Below are positions 52,767-62,025 of a stretch of 64,000 bases of DNA, piece after piece (position 1 is the stretch's first letter; each line of letters starts with the position of its first letter). The notes under the pieces are model-generated. The model had not been told where the DNA came from and searched no databases. It saw only the letters and a program-made list of their open reading frames with translations. A program made the translations under genes and the position numbers. Source of the stretch: an uncultured bacterium (lineage in GTDB: Bacteria > Pseudomonadota > Gammaproteobacteria > Burkholderiales > Burkholderiaceae_E). The stretch covers positions 1 to 64,000 of the forward strand of contig CAIVPX010000131.1 of assembly GCA_903907905.1 (NCBI GenBank). The letters are read 5' to 3'.

Positions 52767-53608
52767 TGCGCCTGCTGCGAAAGCTTGCGCACGATGTGCC
52801 GGCCTTCATCGGGCTCATCATCATCCTAAGCGCCTGCCTGGTGGCCTTGTTTGCGCAGCAGCTTGCGCCCTATCCCGAGCTGGCATTCGAGAGCAACGTG
52901 ATGCAACGCTTGAAGCCGCCTGGCCCCGAGTTCTGGCTGGGCACCGACGGCCATGGTCGCGACATCCTCACGCGGCTCATCCTCGGGTCTCGGGGCACGC
53001 TCTTTGCCGCGGTGTCGGTGGTGGGCGCGACCCTGCTGATCGGTGTGCCACTGGGACTGATCGCAGGCTACTGGGGCGGATGGCTGGGCCAGCTCATCAT
53101 GCGCATCACCGACACCTTTCTGGCGGTGCCGCAGCTGGTGCTGGCGATGGTGCTGGCGCATCTCATGGCGCCCAGCCTCGAGAGCGCGCTCACGGCCCTG
53201 GTGATCACCTACTGGCCGTTTTTTGCGCGGATCGTGTATGCGGAGACGCGGCGACTCAAGTCAGCCCTGTTTGTCGAGGCCTTGCAGGCGCTCAATGTGT
53301 CGAGTGCGCGCATTCTCATCCTGCATATCCTGCCCAATGCGGCAGGCCCGATCATCGTTCGCGCCACCATCGGCATGGGCTTTGCCATTCTTACCTCGGC
53401 ATTGCTGGGCTTTTTGGGCATGGGGGCGACGGCGCCCTCGCCCGACTGGGGCCTGGCGATTGCCGAAAGCCGTGACTTTCTTCCTGATGCGTGGTGGGCG
53501 TCGACTTTCCCGGGGCTGGCCATCCTGATTCTCGTGCTCGGGTTCAACCTCTTTGGCGACGGACTGAGGGATCTCATCGATCCGAGGTTGCGGCGGAGCC
53601 GGGCGTGA
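52766..53608 (+). CDS. ABC transporter permease, DppC/OppC type
   Basis: A 280-residue permease with the N-terminal OppC_N segment, GTDGHGRDILTRLILGSR and the coupling segment VEALQALNVSSARILILHILPN (in pieces), all typical of DppC. It pairs with the preceding permease to form the channel. ATG 52766 overlaps the dppB-like stop. The stop overlaps the next gene by four bases (GTGA). Confidence 0.93.
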   Translation: MRLLRKLAHDVPAFIGLIIILSACLVALFAQQLAPYPELAFESNVMQRLKPPGPEFWLGTDGHGRDILTRLILGSRGTLFAAVSVVGATLLIGVPLGLIAGYWGGWLGQLIMRITDTFLAVPQLVLAMVLAHLMAPSLESALTALVITYWPFFARIVYAETRRLKSALFVEALQALNVSSARILILHILPNAAGPIIVRATIGMGFAILTSALLGFLGMGATAPSPDWGLAIAESRDFLPDAWWASTFPGLAILILVLGFNLFGDGLRDLIDPRLRRSRA

Positions 53609-54615
53609 ACGGCTCGCAGGCCCTGCTCGAGGTGGCATCGCTTCGCATCAGCGTGCGCACCGACGAGGGTGTGGCGCGCATCCTCGACCATGTCGATCTG
53701 CGCGTCGACCCGGGCAGTGTCGTCGGGATCGTAGGCGAATCAGGGTGCGGCAAATCCACGCTGGTTCGCGCCATTCTGGGCATTCTGCCGCGTGCGGCGC
53801 GCGTCGAAAACGGTTCGATCCGCTTCAACGGGCGCGACCTGCTGGGCATGCCTGCGGGCGAGTTGCAGTCGCGCATCCGCGGCCGGGCGATCGGGTTCGT
53901 GCCGCAGGATCCGTATCTCGCACTCAACCCGATGTTCAGGGTGGGGGCGCAGCTGATGGAGATCCTGCGCTGGCACGGTGCGCCCGGCGATGATCCCGGG
54001 GCCTCGCGAAGCGAGCGCAAGCGCCGGCACCGCGCATTGCTGGTTGAACTGCTTCGCCGTGTTCAGATCCCGGACCCCGATCAGGCGCTCGACCGATATC
54101 CGCATGAGTTTTCGGGGGGCCAGCGGCAGCGCCTGCTGATCGCCGGGGCGCTGGCCTGCGGGCCGCAGCTCGTGGTGGCCGATGAGCCCACCACCGCGCT
54201 CGATGTCACGACCCAGTTGCAGATCCTCAAGCTCTTGCGCGCGCTGGTCGACGAGCGCGGCCTGGCGCTCCTGTTCGTGTCGCACGACATTGGCGCGGTA
54301 GCCCAGTTGTGCGATCGCGTGAGCGTCATGTATGCGGGGCAGAGTGTTGAAAGTGGTCTGACACGTGATGTGCTCGATCAGCCTGGCCATCCGTATTCGT
54401 CTGCGCTGATCGCCTGCCACCCGGATCGCTCGGAGGGCTTTCGCGGTATCCCGGGGGCGGTGCCCTCGCCCTTGCGGCCGCCTTCAGGTTGCCGGTTTGC
54501 CCCGCGTTGCGGGTCGTCAAGCGCTCGCTGCAGTGAGGCGCGGCCGCCGAGCGTGCGCATTGCCGCGGACCATACCGTCAACTGCGTGCTGCAGGAGGTC
54601 GCCGGACGTGTCTGA
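53605..54615 (+). CDS. ABC transporter ATP-binding protein, DppD/OppD type
   Basis: A 336-residue ATPase with Walker [10 protein letters not shown], signature motif [16 protein letters not shown] and Walker [14 protein letters not shown], followed by a C-terminal oligopeptide/dipeptide domain with CRFAPRC cysteines. It is one of two ATPases that drive the importer. The start is GTG within the GTGA overlap with the upstream permease. Confidence 0.95.
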   Translation: MNGSQALLEVASLRISVRTDEGVARILDHVDLRVDPGSVVGIVGESGCGKSTLVRAILGILPRAARVENGSIRFNGRDLLGMPAGELQSRIRGRAIGFVPQDPYLALNPMFRVGAQLMEILRWHGAPGDDPGASRSERKRRHRALLVELLRRVQIPDPDQALDRYPHEFSGGQRQRLLIAGALACGPQLVVADEPTTALDVTTQLQILKLLRALVDERGLALLFVSHDIGAVAQLCDRVSVMYAGQSVESGLTRDVLDQPGHPYSSALIACHPDRSEGFRGIPGAVPSPLRPPSGCRFAPRCGSSSARCSEARPPSVRIAADHTVNCVLQEVAGRV

Positions 54616-55612
54616 GCCCTTGCTCGAGGTCGAGTCGCTGGTGACCGAGTACCCGGGCCGTCGGTCGATGATGGGCCGCGCCCGGCCGCCCTTGCGGGCG
54701 GTTGATCGGGTCAGCCTGTCGATCGCTCCGGGTGAGATCTTCGGACTGGTCGGCGAGTCGGGTTGCGGCAAATCCACCCTGAGCCGGACCGTCCTGGGCG
54801 TTCAGACCGAAACCGCTGGCACCATTCGCCTGGACGGTCGCGTGGTGAGCGGGCTCGGCCCGCGCGCGGCCCGTGAGGCGCGCAAGGCCATTCAGTATGT
54901 TCACCAGGATCCGGGCGCCGCGCTCGATCCCTGGTGGAGCATCGGCGCCACGCTCGACGAAGGCCTGAGGGCCGCGGGGCTTGCGTCTGCCGACGAGCGT
55001 CGCGAGCGCATTCTCACCATGCTCGCTGCGGTCGGGATCGACAGCACGATGCTGCGCCGTTATCCGCACGAGCTGTCGGGCGGCCAGCTTCGCCGCATCG
55101 GCATCGCACGCATCCTGGCCCTGCATCCGCGCATCGTCATCCTCGACGAACCGACCTCGGGGCTCGATCTGTCGGTCAAGGCGACGGTGCTGCAATTGCT
55201 GCGCGACCTGCGTGACCGCTTCGGCATCGCCTACCTGCTGATCAGCCACGATCTGTCGGTGGTGGAGCGCTTGTCCGAGCGTGTCGCGATCATGTATCTG
55301 GGCCGGATCGTCGAGACGGCACCGACCGCCGAGTTGTTTCGCGCCCCGGTGCACCCCTATACCCGCGCGCTGCTCGAGGCCTCCCCGCGGCTTGCCCCCG
55401 GGCAGATCGCGCAGGCGCCCGAACTGGTCGGCGATCCGCCCTCGATCGCGGCGATGCCCTCGGGCTGCTGTTTTCGCACACGCTGTCCGATTGCGGTGCC
55501 GGCTTGCGCAGCGGCCGTCCCCGCGCTCGAGCCCCGCGCGGGCGGGCACCGGGTGGCGTGCATTCGGGCGGCGCAGGCGTCATGGGGTGGCGGCGCGTCG
55601 CCGCCGCTTTGA
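54608..55612 (+). CDS. ABC transporter ATP-binding protein, DppF/OppF type
   Basis: A 334-residue ATPase with Walker [10 protein letters not shown], signature [16 protein letters not shown] and Walker [14 protein letters not shown], and the C-terminal CCFRTRCP motif of the family. It pairs with the DppD-like protein. The start GTG lies 8 bases inside the upstream gene ([17 protein letters not shown]). It completes the five-gene importer. Confidence 0.94.
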   Translation: MSEPLLEVESLVTEYPGRRSMMGRARPPLRAVDRVSLSIAPGEIFGLVGESGCGKSTLSRTVLGVQTETAGTIRLDGRVVSGLGPRAAREARKAIQYVHQDPGAALDPWWSIGATLDEGLRAAGLASADERRERILTMLAAVGIDSTMLRRYPHELSGGQLRRIGIARILALHPRIVILDEPTSGLDLSVKATVLQLLRDLRDRFGIAYLLISHDLSVVERLSERVAIMYLGRIVETAPTAELFRAPVHPYTRALLEASPRLAPGQIAQAPELVGDPPSIAAMPSGCCFRTRCPIAVPACAAAVPALEPRAGGHRVACIRAAQASWGGGASPPL

Positions 55613-55634
55613 AACCTTACGGGAGCGTGTGCGC

Positions 55635-56420
55635 ATGAATCGCCTTCAGGACAAGATCGCGCTGGTGACCGGTGCGGCCGCCGGCATTGGGCGCGCTTCG
55701 GCAGTGGCCTTCGCGCGCGAGGGCGCGCGGGTGCTGGTGACCGATGTCGACGAGGCGGGCGGGCAGACAAGCGTCGATGCGATCCGGGCCGCCGGCGGCG
55801 AGGCGCATTTCATGCGCACCGATGTCACCGATGAGTCCAGTGTGGCCGCAGCCGTCGACCAAGCAGTCCGCCTCTGGGGGGGCCTGTCAGTGCTCTTCAA
55901 TTGCGCGGGCGGCTCGGTGGTGGCCGACGCCAGCGTCACCACGATGGACCTCGATGCCGTGTGGGACCGCACCGTGAGCTTCAACCTGCTCGGCACGGTC
56001 CTCGCGTGTCGCCACGGCATTCCGGCCATGGCGCGTTCGGGCGGCGGGTCGGTGGTCAACATGTCCTCGGGCGCGGCCTTGCGAGGGCCGACCTCGGGCC
56101 ACGTGTATGCCATGACCAAGGCGGGCATTCTCGGGCTCACCCGGGCCCTGGCGGGCACCCATGCCGCCGAAGGCGTTCGTGTGAACGCCATTTGCGCGGG
56201 GCTGGTGCTGACCGAGCGCATCGTTCGCACCTTCGGCTATCCGGGTGACGGCGGATCCGTTCCCGATGTCCGCGACAGCGCGACGCGCGGCAAGGGCTAT
56301 CCCTTCTGGATGGGGCAGCCCGAGGACGTTGCGCACATCGCGGTCTTCCTGGCCGCGGACGAGAGCCGCATGATCACCGGTGCGAGCATTGCCGCCGATG
56401 GCGGGCGCTCGAGTTACTGA
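55635..56420 (+). CDS. SDR family oxidoreductase
   Basis: A 261-residue short-chain dehydrogenase. NAD(P) binding GAAAGIGRAS (13-22), NCAGG, catalytic Ser in NMSSGAAL and the YAMTK motif (Tyr and Lys) are all present. Asp near residue 38 (VTDVDEAGG) suggests NAD rather than NADP. It follows the DppF-like gene by 22 bases and so is probably the last gene of the importer operon, acting on the imported compound or its product. Convergent with bciA. Confidence 0.92.
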   Translation: MNRLQDKIALVTGAAAGIGRASAVAFAREGARVLVTDVDEAGGQTSVDAIRAAGGEAHFMRTDVTDESSVAAAVDQAVRLWGGLSVLFNCAGGSVVADASVTTMDLDAVWDRTVSFNLLGTVLACRHGIPAMARSGGGSVVNMSSGAALRGPTSGHVYAMTKAGILGLTRALAGTHAAEGVRVNAICAGLVLTERIVRTFGYPGDGGSVPDVRDSATRGKGYPFWMGQPEDVAHIAVFLAADESRMITGASIAADGGRSSY

Positions 56421-56425
56421 TTCGT

Positions 56426-57457
56426 TTAGAACACCGCGTGTTCGCCGCGCTCGGCGCGGGCCTCGCCGCGTACGAGTTGCGCGTAGTAGTCGAACAAGGT
56501 GTCGGCGCCAGTCGAGGGGGTGGCCTCGGTATCGTAGCGCCCGGTCTTGGGGTCGAGCACCAGCATCGATTCGGTGGCGTAGTAGTGGCCGATGCGCGCA
56601 AGCTCGGCCTTGGCCGCAAGCCCGGGGATGAGTCGGCCGGCCGCGCCCAGCAGCAGGGCGATGGCAGAGAGCAGGGCGGGCGGAACCTGACGGAATTGCG
56701 GGGCCTGGCCAAAGAGCGCAAACAGGTGTTCGCCCTGCTGCCTGGGGGTGATGGCCGGCCCGGGTCCGCCGATCGGCAGCACCCGGTTCTGCAACGCCGG
56801 GTCTTCGAGACAGTCGGCGAGGTAGTGGGCGAGGTCCCGGTCGCTGATGGGTTTGCAGGCGGTGAGGGTGCCGTCGCCAAAGACCAGAAAGGGCTTGCCC
56901 TGACGCACCCGTTCGACTTGTCCTGACAACGACTTGAAGAACGCGGTGGGTCGTACGATCGAGTAGGTGAGCCCGGATTCCATCAGTCGCTGCTCGAAGG
57001 CGAGCTTGGCGTGCTGAAAGGCAAGCATCGGTTTCTGAACACAGATGGCCGACAGCAGCACCATGTGTTGCACGCCCGCTTGCCGCGCCAGCTCGAGCGC
57101 ATCGACATGGGCCTGATGGTCGATTGCCCAGGCGTCGCGCGGCACGCCCGTGCGCGAGGCCATGCATGAGACCAGCGCATCGAAGCGCTCGCCGCGAAAG
57201 CCCTCGCGCGCAAGCGAGTCGCGATGGGAGGGGTCGCCATGGCGAAAGACGGCGCCTGCGGGCGGCCAGTCGTTCAGGTCTGCGGCGGGCGGGACCGCCA
57301 AGCCCTTGCCGGGGCGCACCAGGCAGACGACCTCGTGGCCGCGCGCAAGCAGGGCTCGCAGCGTTGCCCGGCCGATGGTGCCGCTTGCGCCCAGCATGAA
57401 CACGCGCGCCCGGCGGGGCCGCGTTTCGGCAGAACCCGTAGGGGTTGTGGCGCTCAA
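56426..57457 (-). CDS. bciA: Divinyl (bacterio)chlorophyllide a 8-vinyl-reductase, BciA type
   Basis: A 343-residue atypical SDR. The N-terminal NAD(P)-binding motif is GASGTIG (23-29). KPISDRDLAHYLADC, VLPIGGPGPAITPRQQGE and a C-terminus ending RGEHAVF match BciA/DVR, which reduces the C8 vinyl group of divinyl chlorophyllide with NADPH. The start is TTG at 57457 with GGAG 7 bases upstream; an ATG at 57397 would remove the first beta strand. The bchC stop is 16 bases upstream, so the two form a bacteriochlorophyll operon. Confidence 0.93.
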   Translation of the reverse strand: MSATTPTGSAETRPRRARVFMLGASGTIGRATLRALLARGHEVVCLVRPGKGLAVPPAADLNDWPPAGAVFRHGDPSHRDSLAREGFRGERFDALVSCMASRTGVPRDAWAIDHQAHVDALELARQAGVQHMVLLSAICVQKPMLAFQHAKLAFEQRLMESGLTYSIVRPTAFFKSLSGQVERVRQGKPFLVFGDGTLTACKPISDRDLAHYLADCLEDPALQNRVLPIGGPGPAITPRQQGEHLFALFGQAPQFRQVPPALLSAIALLLGAAGRLIPGLAAKAELARIGHYYATESMLVLDPKTGRYDTEATPSTGADTLFDYYAQLVRGEARAERGEHAVF

Positions 57458-57473
57458 GATCGGGCTCCGCGCG

Positions 57474-58424
57474 TCAGGCTTGCCAGTCGATCATCATCTT
57501 CAGGCATTGCGGATCGCCGAAAGCGACTTCGTAGGCTTCGCGCGCCGTGGCGGGCCGCTGCGTGTGGGTGATCAGAGCGTCGAGCGACAGGGCGCCGGTC
57601 TGCACCAGGGCGGTCACGGCCTGCAGGTCGGGTTTTTTCCATTGCGCGGCGATGCGGATTTGCGCTTCGCGCATGAAGGCGGGCGCAAAGGCAAAGCTCA
57701 GATCGTCTTTGTAAAAGCCGGCGAGCACCACTTCGCCGCCTGCGGCCAGGCGCGCGATCAACCGGTTGAGCAAGGCGCTGTCGCCGCTCACGTCATAGAT
57801 GGCGCGGTAGTCCTTGCGGGTGTCCTCATCGGGGTGCATGACCCGGTAGCCGCTCGCGCCCGATTGCCTCACCGGCTGGGTCTCCCAGACGGTGGGCGCG
57901 GGCATGCCCAGCGCAAGGGTGATGCGCGCGAGCAACCTGCCCATGACGCCATGGCCCACGATCAGATCCGGGGCGATCAGGGGTTCGCGCAAGCCACCCA
58001 GGGAGATCGCGTGGTAGCAGGTGGCGGCCAGCGCGAGCAGCACGCCGCGCGGGCCGAGTTCGGGGGCCAGCCGCACGACACGATCCTGCGGGGCAATGAG
58101 CCGCGAGCCCGCGCCACCGAACAGGTTGCGAACGCCCTGAAAGCTGTAGGAGCCCGGCACGAAGACATGATCGCCCGGCTTGAGCTCGGGGCTGTCGTCG
58201 GCGCGCACGATGCGCCCGACCGTCTCATAGCCCGGCACCAGCGGGTAGCCCATGCCGGGAAAGGCCGGCATGGTGCCGTCCCAGAGCAGCCGTTCGGTGC
58301 CGGTACTGATGCCGCTGAAGCGCACTTCGATTTCCACATCACCGGGCTCGAGGGGCTTGAGCTCGAGCGTTCGCACCGAGAGTTGTCGGGGCGCTTCGAA
58401 AACGATGGCCTGCGCGTGGCGCAT
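57474..58424 (-). CDS. bchC: Bacteriochlorophyllide a dehydrogenase BchC
   Basis: A 316-residue zinc-alcohol-dehydrogenase-like protein with the BchC hallmark SGISTGTERLLWDGTMP (37-53), PGMGYPLVPGYE, VPGSYSFQGVRNLFGGA, Rossmann motif VGHGVMGRL (156-164), and C-terminal ALSLDALITH and FGDPQCLKMM. BchC oxidises the C3 hydroxyethyl group to acetyl, the last chlorin-ring step specific to bacteriochlorophyll a. ATG 58424 has AGGAAG upstream. No PpsR-type site (TGT-N12-ACA) lies in the 164-base gap to the divergent crotonase gene. It sits outside any visible photosynthesis cluster. Confidence 0.94.
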   Translation of the reverse strand: MRHAQAIVFEAPRQLSVRTLELKPLEPGDVEIEVRFSGISTGTERLLWDGTMPAFPGMGYPLVPGYETVGRIVRADDSPELKPGDHVFVPGSYSFQGVRNLFGGAGSRLIAPQDRVVRLAPELGPRGVLLALAATCYHAISLGGLREPLIAPDLIVGHGVMGRLLARITLALGMPAPTVWETQPVRQSGASGYRVMHPDEDTRKDYRAIYDVSGDSALLNRLIARLAAGGEVVLAGFYKDDLSFAFAPAFMREAQIRIAAQWKKPDLQAVTALVQTGALSLDALITHTQRPATAREAYEVAFGDPQCLKMMIDWQA

Positions 58425-58588
58425 GGACGGTCTTCCTGTGCGGGTCGGGCCTGCCGGCCCGGGAGTTGGCCGCGCCAGAATACGGAGATGCGAGGATCTT
58501 CTCAAGCGAGACGTCTCCCAGCGTCGCGTGCGCATGCGTTTAGACTTGCGATTTTCATCACGACCCGATTCGTACAGGACCCGCTTCG

Positions 58589-59365
58589 ATGAACGATCTC
58601 ACCCAGCTTCGCGTGCACATCGCCGACCATGTGGCCACGCTCACCATGGATTGCCCCCCGGTCAATGCGCTCACGCGGACCCTCAACGACGAACTCACGC
58701 TGGCGCTCGACCGCATCAGCGAGCTCGATGAGGTGCGCGCGGTGGTGCTGACCGGCGCGGGCAAGGTGTTTTGCGCCGGCGCCGACCTGAAGGGTCGCGC
58801 CGAGGTGATCAAGGGCCCGGGCGATCTGCCCGCCCACTCGCGCCGCACCCGCGAATGCTTTCACGCGATCCGCGAGTGCGCCAAGCCCGTGGTCGTGGCG
58901 ATCAATGGCGCGGCGCTCGGAGCGGGGCTCGCCATCGTTGCGTCCTCCGACATCCTGATTGCGGCCGAGACCGCCACGCTGGGTCTGCCCGAGGTCGACG
59001 TGGGGCTGTTGGGTGGCTGCCGTCATGCGATGCGGCTGTTCAGTCACTCCCGCCTTCGCTACATGTCGCTCACGGGCGAGCGGGTGGATGCGGCCGAACT
59101 GTATCGGCTGGGCATCGTCGAGCGGGTGGTGCCGCGCGAGGCCCTGCTCGAATCGGCGCTCGCCATCGCCTCGAAAATCGCCTCCAAGAGCCCGGTGTCG
59201 ACTCGCATGGGCAAGCACACGATGAACGTCATCGAGGACATGTCGCTGCGCGATGGCTATCGTTACGAGCAGGACATGACGGCGCAGATCGCCAAGACCG
59301 CCGATGCCCGCGAGGCGCAGGCGGCCTTCCGTGAGAAGCGCCCGCCCGTGTTTACCGGCCGCTGA
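58589..59365 (+). CDS. Enoyl-CoA hydratase/isomerase (crotonase) family protein
   Basis: A 258-residue crotonase-fold protein. AGADLKG (63-69) and NGAALGAGLAI (106-116) build the CoA site and oxyanion hole. The first catalytic glutamate of true hydratases is replaced by Ala115; the second (Glu135 in GLPEVDVG) is kept. It may therefore be an isomerase, hydrolase or lyase rather than a classical hydratase. It is followed 129 bases later by a fused acyl-CoA dehydrogenase gene, so both may serve one acyl-CoA degradation route. Confidence 0.88.
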   Translation: MNDLTQLRVHIADHVATLTMDCPPVNALTRTLNDELTLALDRISELDEVRAVVLTGAGKVFCAGADLKGRAEVIKGPGDLPAHSRRTRECFHAIRECAKPVVVAINGAALGAGLAIVASSDILIAAETATLGLPEVDVGLLGGCRHAMRLFSHSRLRYMSLTGERVDAAELYRLGIVERVVPREALLESALAIASKIASKSPVSTRMGKHTMNVIEDMSLRDGYRYEQDMTAQIAKTADAREAQAAFREKRPPVFTGR

Positions 59366-59494
59366 GCCCGAGACCCGGCGGCGAACAGCCGTGCTGGCCA
59401 AGACAGGCCGCAGCGAGCCAAGCCCGCGTGAACCCGCGCGACGGCTCTCGCCTGGCCCCCTTGATTCAACGCACTGAGATGAAAGGCTGAAGCG

Positions 59495-61861
59495 ATGAGC
59501 GCACAGACCGACACCCTGGCCCAGGAATTTCGCGACAGCGCGCGCGCGCTGCTGGCGGTGCACGGCGGTGCCAAGCGCCTGCGTGCCCATCGGAACGGCG
59601 ACCCGGGCTTTGAGCGCGCGGTCTGGACTGAGCTCGCGCAGGCCGGCTGGACCGGCATTCTCGCGTCGGAAGGACACGGCGGCCTGGGACTGGGACTTGC
59701 CCAGATGCTCGCGGTGCTGCAAGAGCTGGGCCGAAAGCCGCTGCCCGAACCCGTGACCGGCGCAGCCGTCCACCCGCTGGCGCTGTTGCAGGCCTTGCCC
59801 GCGTCGGCGCTGCGCGATGCGCGGCTCGCCGAGGTGGTGGCGGGCACGCAGGTGATCGGGGTGGCCTGGCAGGAAGCGCCCGGTGAGCTCGAGCCTGCCG
59901 CGTTCGCGCTGCGCGCCGAGGCCTGCGGGGCCGATCGGGTGCGGCTGTCGGGCTGCAAGCGCTGGGTGGTGCCAGGGCGCGGGGCCGATGGATGGCTCGT
60001 TGCGGCGAGTGAGGCCGCTACGGGCGGGGAGGCGCAGCCGAGCCTCTGGTGGGTGCCCGCGAGCAGCGAGGGGATACGTATCGACGCGATCGAGCGGGTT
60101 GACGGCAGCCCCATGGCGAACCTTGTGCTCGAAGATTGCGAGCAGCCGATCGCCCACCGGCTTGCCAGCGGGCCTGCGGTGCAGCAGGCGCTCGCGCACG
60201 CCGACGACACGGCCAGGCTTGCGCAGGCGGCCGAATTGCTGGGTGTGGCGCGCGATGCCTTCGATCGCACACTCGACTATCTCAAGACCCGGGTGCAGTT
60301 CGGCAAGCCCATCGGCTCGAACCAGGCGCTGCAGCACCGCATGGTCGATGCCTTCATTGCGCTGCATCTGGCCGGTGCGTGTCTCGCCGAGTGCGTGTCG
60401 ATGCAGGCGCGCGGGGCGGCGCCGCTTGCGCTGCTGGCGAGCCGCGCCAAGGCGCGCTGCGCCGAGACGGCGCTGCGGGTGACCCGGCTGTCGATTCAGT
60501 TGCATGGCGCGATTGGTTTCACCGACGAGTACGACCTGGGTCTCTATTGGAAGCGGGCGCTTCATCTGTCCAACTGGCTGGGGTCGGCCGCACCGCATCG
60601 GGCGCGGCTCTTGCGCCTGCAGGGCGAGGAGACCGGCCTGTCATCGACACCTGACCGATCTGCCGGCAGCGCCGGTGCCTCCTCGTCGAGCGCGCCGCCG
60701 CATCGCGCCGGTGGTCTTCCCGGGCCCGACACCGACTGGGCTGCCATGCCCGAGGTCGATTTTCGCGAGGCGGTACGGGGGTTTCTGCAGGCAGAGTATC
60801 CGCCCGCGCTTCGCTACCCCTCGCGGCGCCTGCGCTGGGGCGAATCGCGCGACTGGTACATGAAGCTTTCGCGCCAAGGCATGCTCGCGCCGGCGTGGCC
60901 GCGTGAGCATGGCGGCATGGCGCTGCCGCCCGACAAGCTGCTGGCCTTCATCGAAGAATTCGAGGAGTTCGGTGCGGCGCGTCTGCCCGACCAGGGCATC
61001 ATCAATCTGGGGCCGCTGCTGATCCGCTATGGCACGCCCGAGCAGCAGCGGCAGTGGTTGCCCCCCATCCTGGCAGGCGAGCATGTGTGGTGCCAGGGTT
61101 ACTCCGAGCCCAACGCGGGATCGGATCTGGCGTCGCTGCGCACCGAGGCCCTCGCCGAGGGGGCCGACTTCGTCGTCACGGGTCAGAAGATCTGGACGAC
61201 GCTTGCGCACGATGCCACCCACATCTATCTGCTGGTGCGCACCGACAAGGCCGCCAAGAAGCAGGACGGCATCAGCTTTCTGCTGGTTGATCTGCGCACG
61301 CCCGGCGTGACGGTTCGGCCCATTCGCAACATTGCAGGCGAGGAAGAGTTCTGCGAGGTGTTCTTCGACAAGGTGCGGGTGCCGCAGGCCAATCTGGTGG
61401 GCGGCATCAACCAGGGCTGGACCATTGCCAAGGCGCTGCTGGGCTATGAGCGCCTGTTCATTGGCAGTCCCAAAACCTGCCAGTACGCGCTGGGACAGCT
61501 GCGCCAGCTCGCACAGGCCCGCTCGCTCTTCGACGATCCCGTCTTTTGCGCCGACTATGCGACGCTGCTGCTCGATCTGAGTGATCTGCGCGCGGCCTAT
61601 GCGGGCTTTGCCGACATGGTCAAGCGCGGCGACGCCCTGCCGGCCTCGGTGTCGCTGCTGAAAATCTTTGCGAGCGAGACGTATACGCGCATTGCCTCGG
61701 CGCTGGTGGAGGCGGCGAGCGAAGACGGCGCGAGCCGCGCAGCCTCGGGGCCCGACTGGGTGGCACCGCTCTTCAATGCAACGATCACGACCATCTATGG
61801 TGGCAGCAACGAGATTCAGCGCAATATACTGGCGCGTCAGGTGCTGGGGCTACCCGCGTAA
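59495..61861 (+). CDS. Fused double acyl-CoA dehydrogenase
   Basis: A 788-residue protein with two acyl-CoA dehydrogenase units. Unit 1 (about 1-375) contains TRVQFGKPIGSNQALQHRMVD (in part) and QLHGAIGFTDEYDL; a Ser/Ala/Pro linker (about 380-415) joins it to unit 2 (about 418-788) with YSEPNAGSDLASL, the FAD-site QKIWTT and the C-terminal IYGGSNEIQRNILARQVLG. In many bacteria, paired ACADs (for example in steroid side-chain degradation) are separate alpha and beta chains; here they are one polypeptide. The acyl substrate is unknown. AAAGG lies about 10 bases before the ATG. Confidence 0.9.
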   Translation: MSAQTDTLAQEFRDSARALLAVHGGAKRLRAHRNGDPGFERAVWTELAQAGWTGILASEGHGGLGLGLAQMLAVLQELGRKPLPEPVTGAAVHPLALLQALPASALRDARLAEVVAGTQVIGVAWQEAPGELEPAAFALRAEACGADRVRLSGCKRWVVPGRGADGWLVAASEAATGGEAQPSLWWVPASSEGIRIDAIERVDGSPMANLVLEDCEQPIAHRLASGPAVQQALAHADDTARLAQAAELLGVARDAFDRTLDYLKTRVQFGKPIGSNQALQHRMVDAFIALHLAGACLAECVSMQARGAAPLALLASRAKARCAETALRVTRLSIQLHGAIGFTDEYDLGLYWKRALHLSNWLGSAAPHRARLLRLQGEETGLSSTPDRSAGSAGASSSSAPPHRAGGLPGPDTDWAAMPEVDFREAVRGFLQAEYPPALRYPSRRLRWGESRDWYMKLSRQGMLAPAWPREHGGMALPPDKLLAFIEEFEEFGAARLPDQGIINLGPLLIRYGTPEQQRQWLPPILAGEHVWCQGYSEPNAGSDLASLRTEALAEGADFVVTGQKIWTTLAHDATHIYLLVRTDKAAKKQDGISFLLVDLRTPGVTVRPIRNIAGEEEFCEVFFDKVRVPQANLVGGINQGWTIAKALLGYERLFIGSPKTCQYALGQLRQLAQARSLFDDPVFCADYATLLLDLSDLRAAYAGFADMVKRGDALPASVSLLKIFASETYTRIASALVEAASEDGASRAASGPDWVAPLFNATITTIYGGSNEIQRNILARQVLGLPA

Positions 61862-61916
61862 TCGCGCGGAAGGGGTGTTGGCCGCGCCAGGCCTTGCGGA
61901 TCCATTGTCGAGGCGA

Positions 61917-61946
61917 TCTGCTCGGCCGCAATGTGAGCCGAGCAGA
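61917..61946. other. Perfect 9-bp inverted repeat between the acyl-CoA dehydrogenase and the first Bug gene
   Basis: TCTGCTCGG (61917-61925) and CCGAGCAGA (61938-61946) are perfect reverse complements around a 12-base loop. No T-run follows. It lies 56 bases after the dehydrogenase stop and may be a terminator, processing site or operator. Confidence 0.55.
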
Positions 61947-62025
61947 CATCCCGAGCCCCTGAGCCTGACAGCATTGAGGTGAGGCCACCACAACAACACC
62001 AGTGCGATATCGGGGGAGAGCGAAC

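Noticed and set aside
58425-58588. PpsR/CrtJ operator upstream of bchC
   Set aside because: The only TGT in the gap (58437-58439) is not followed by ACA at the required 12-base distance.
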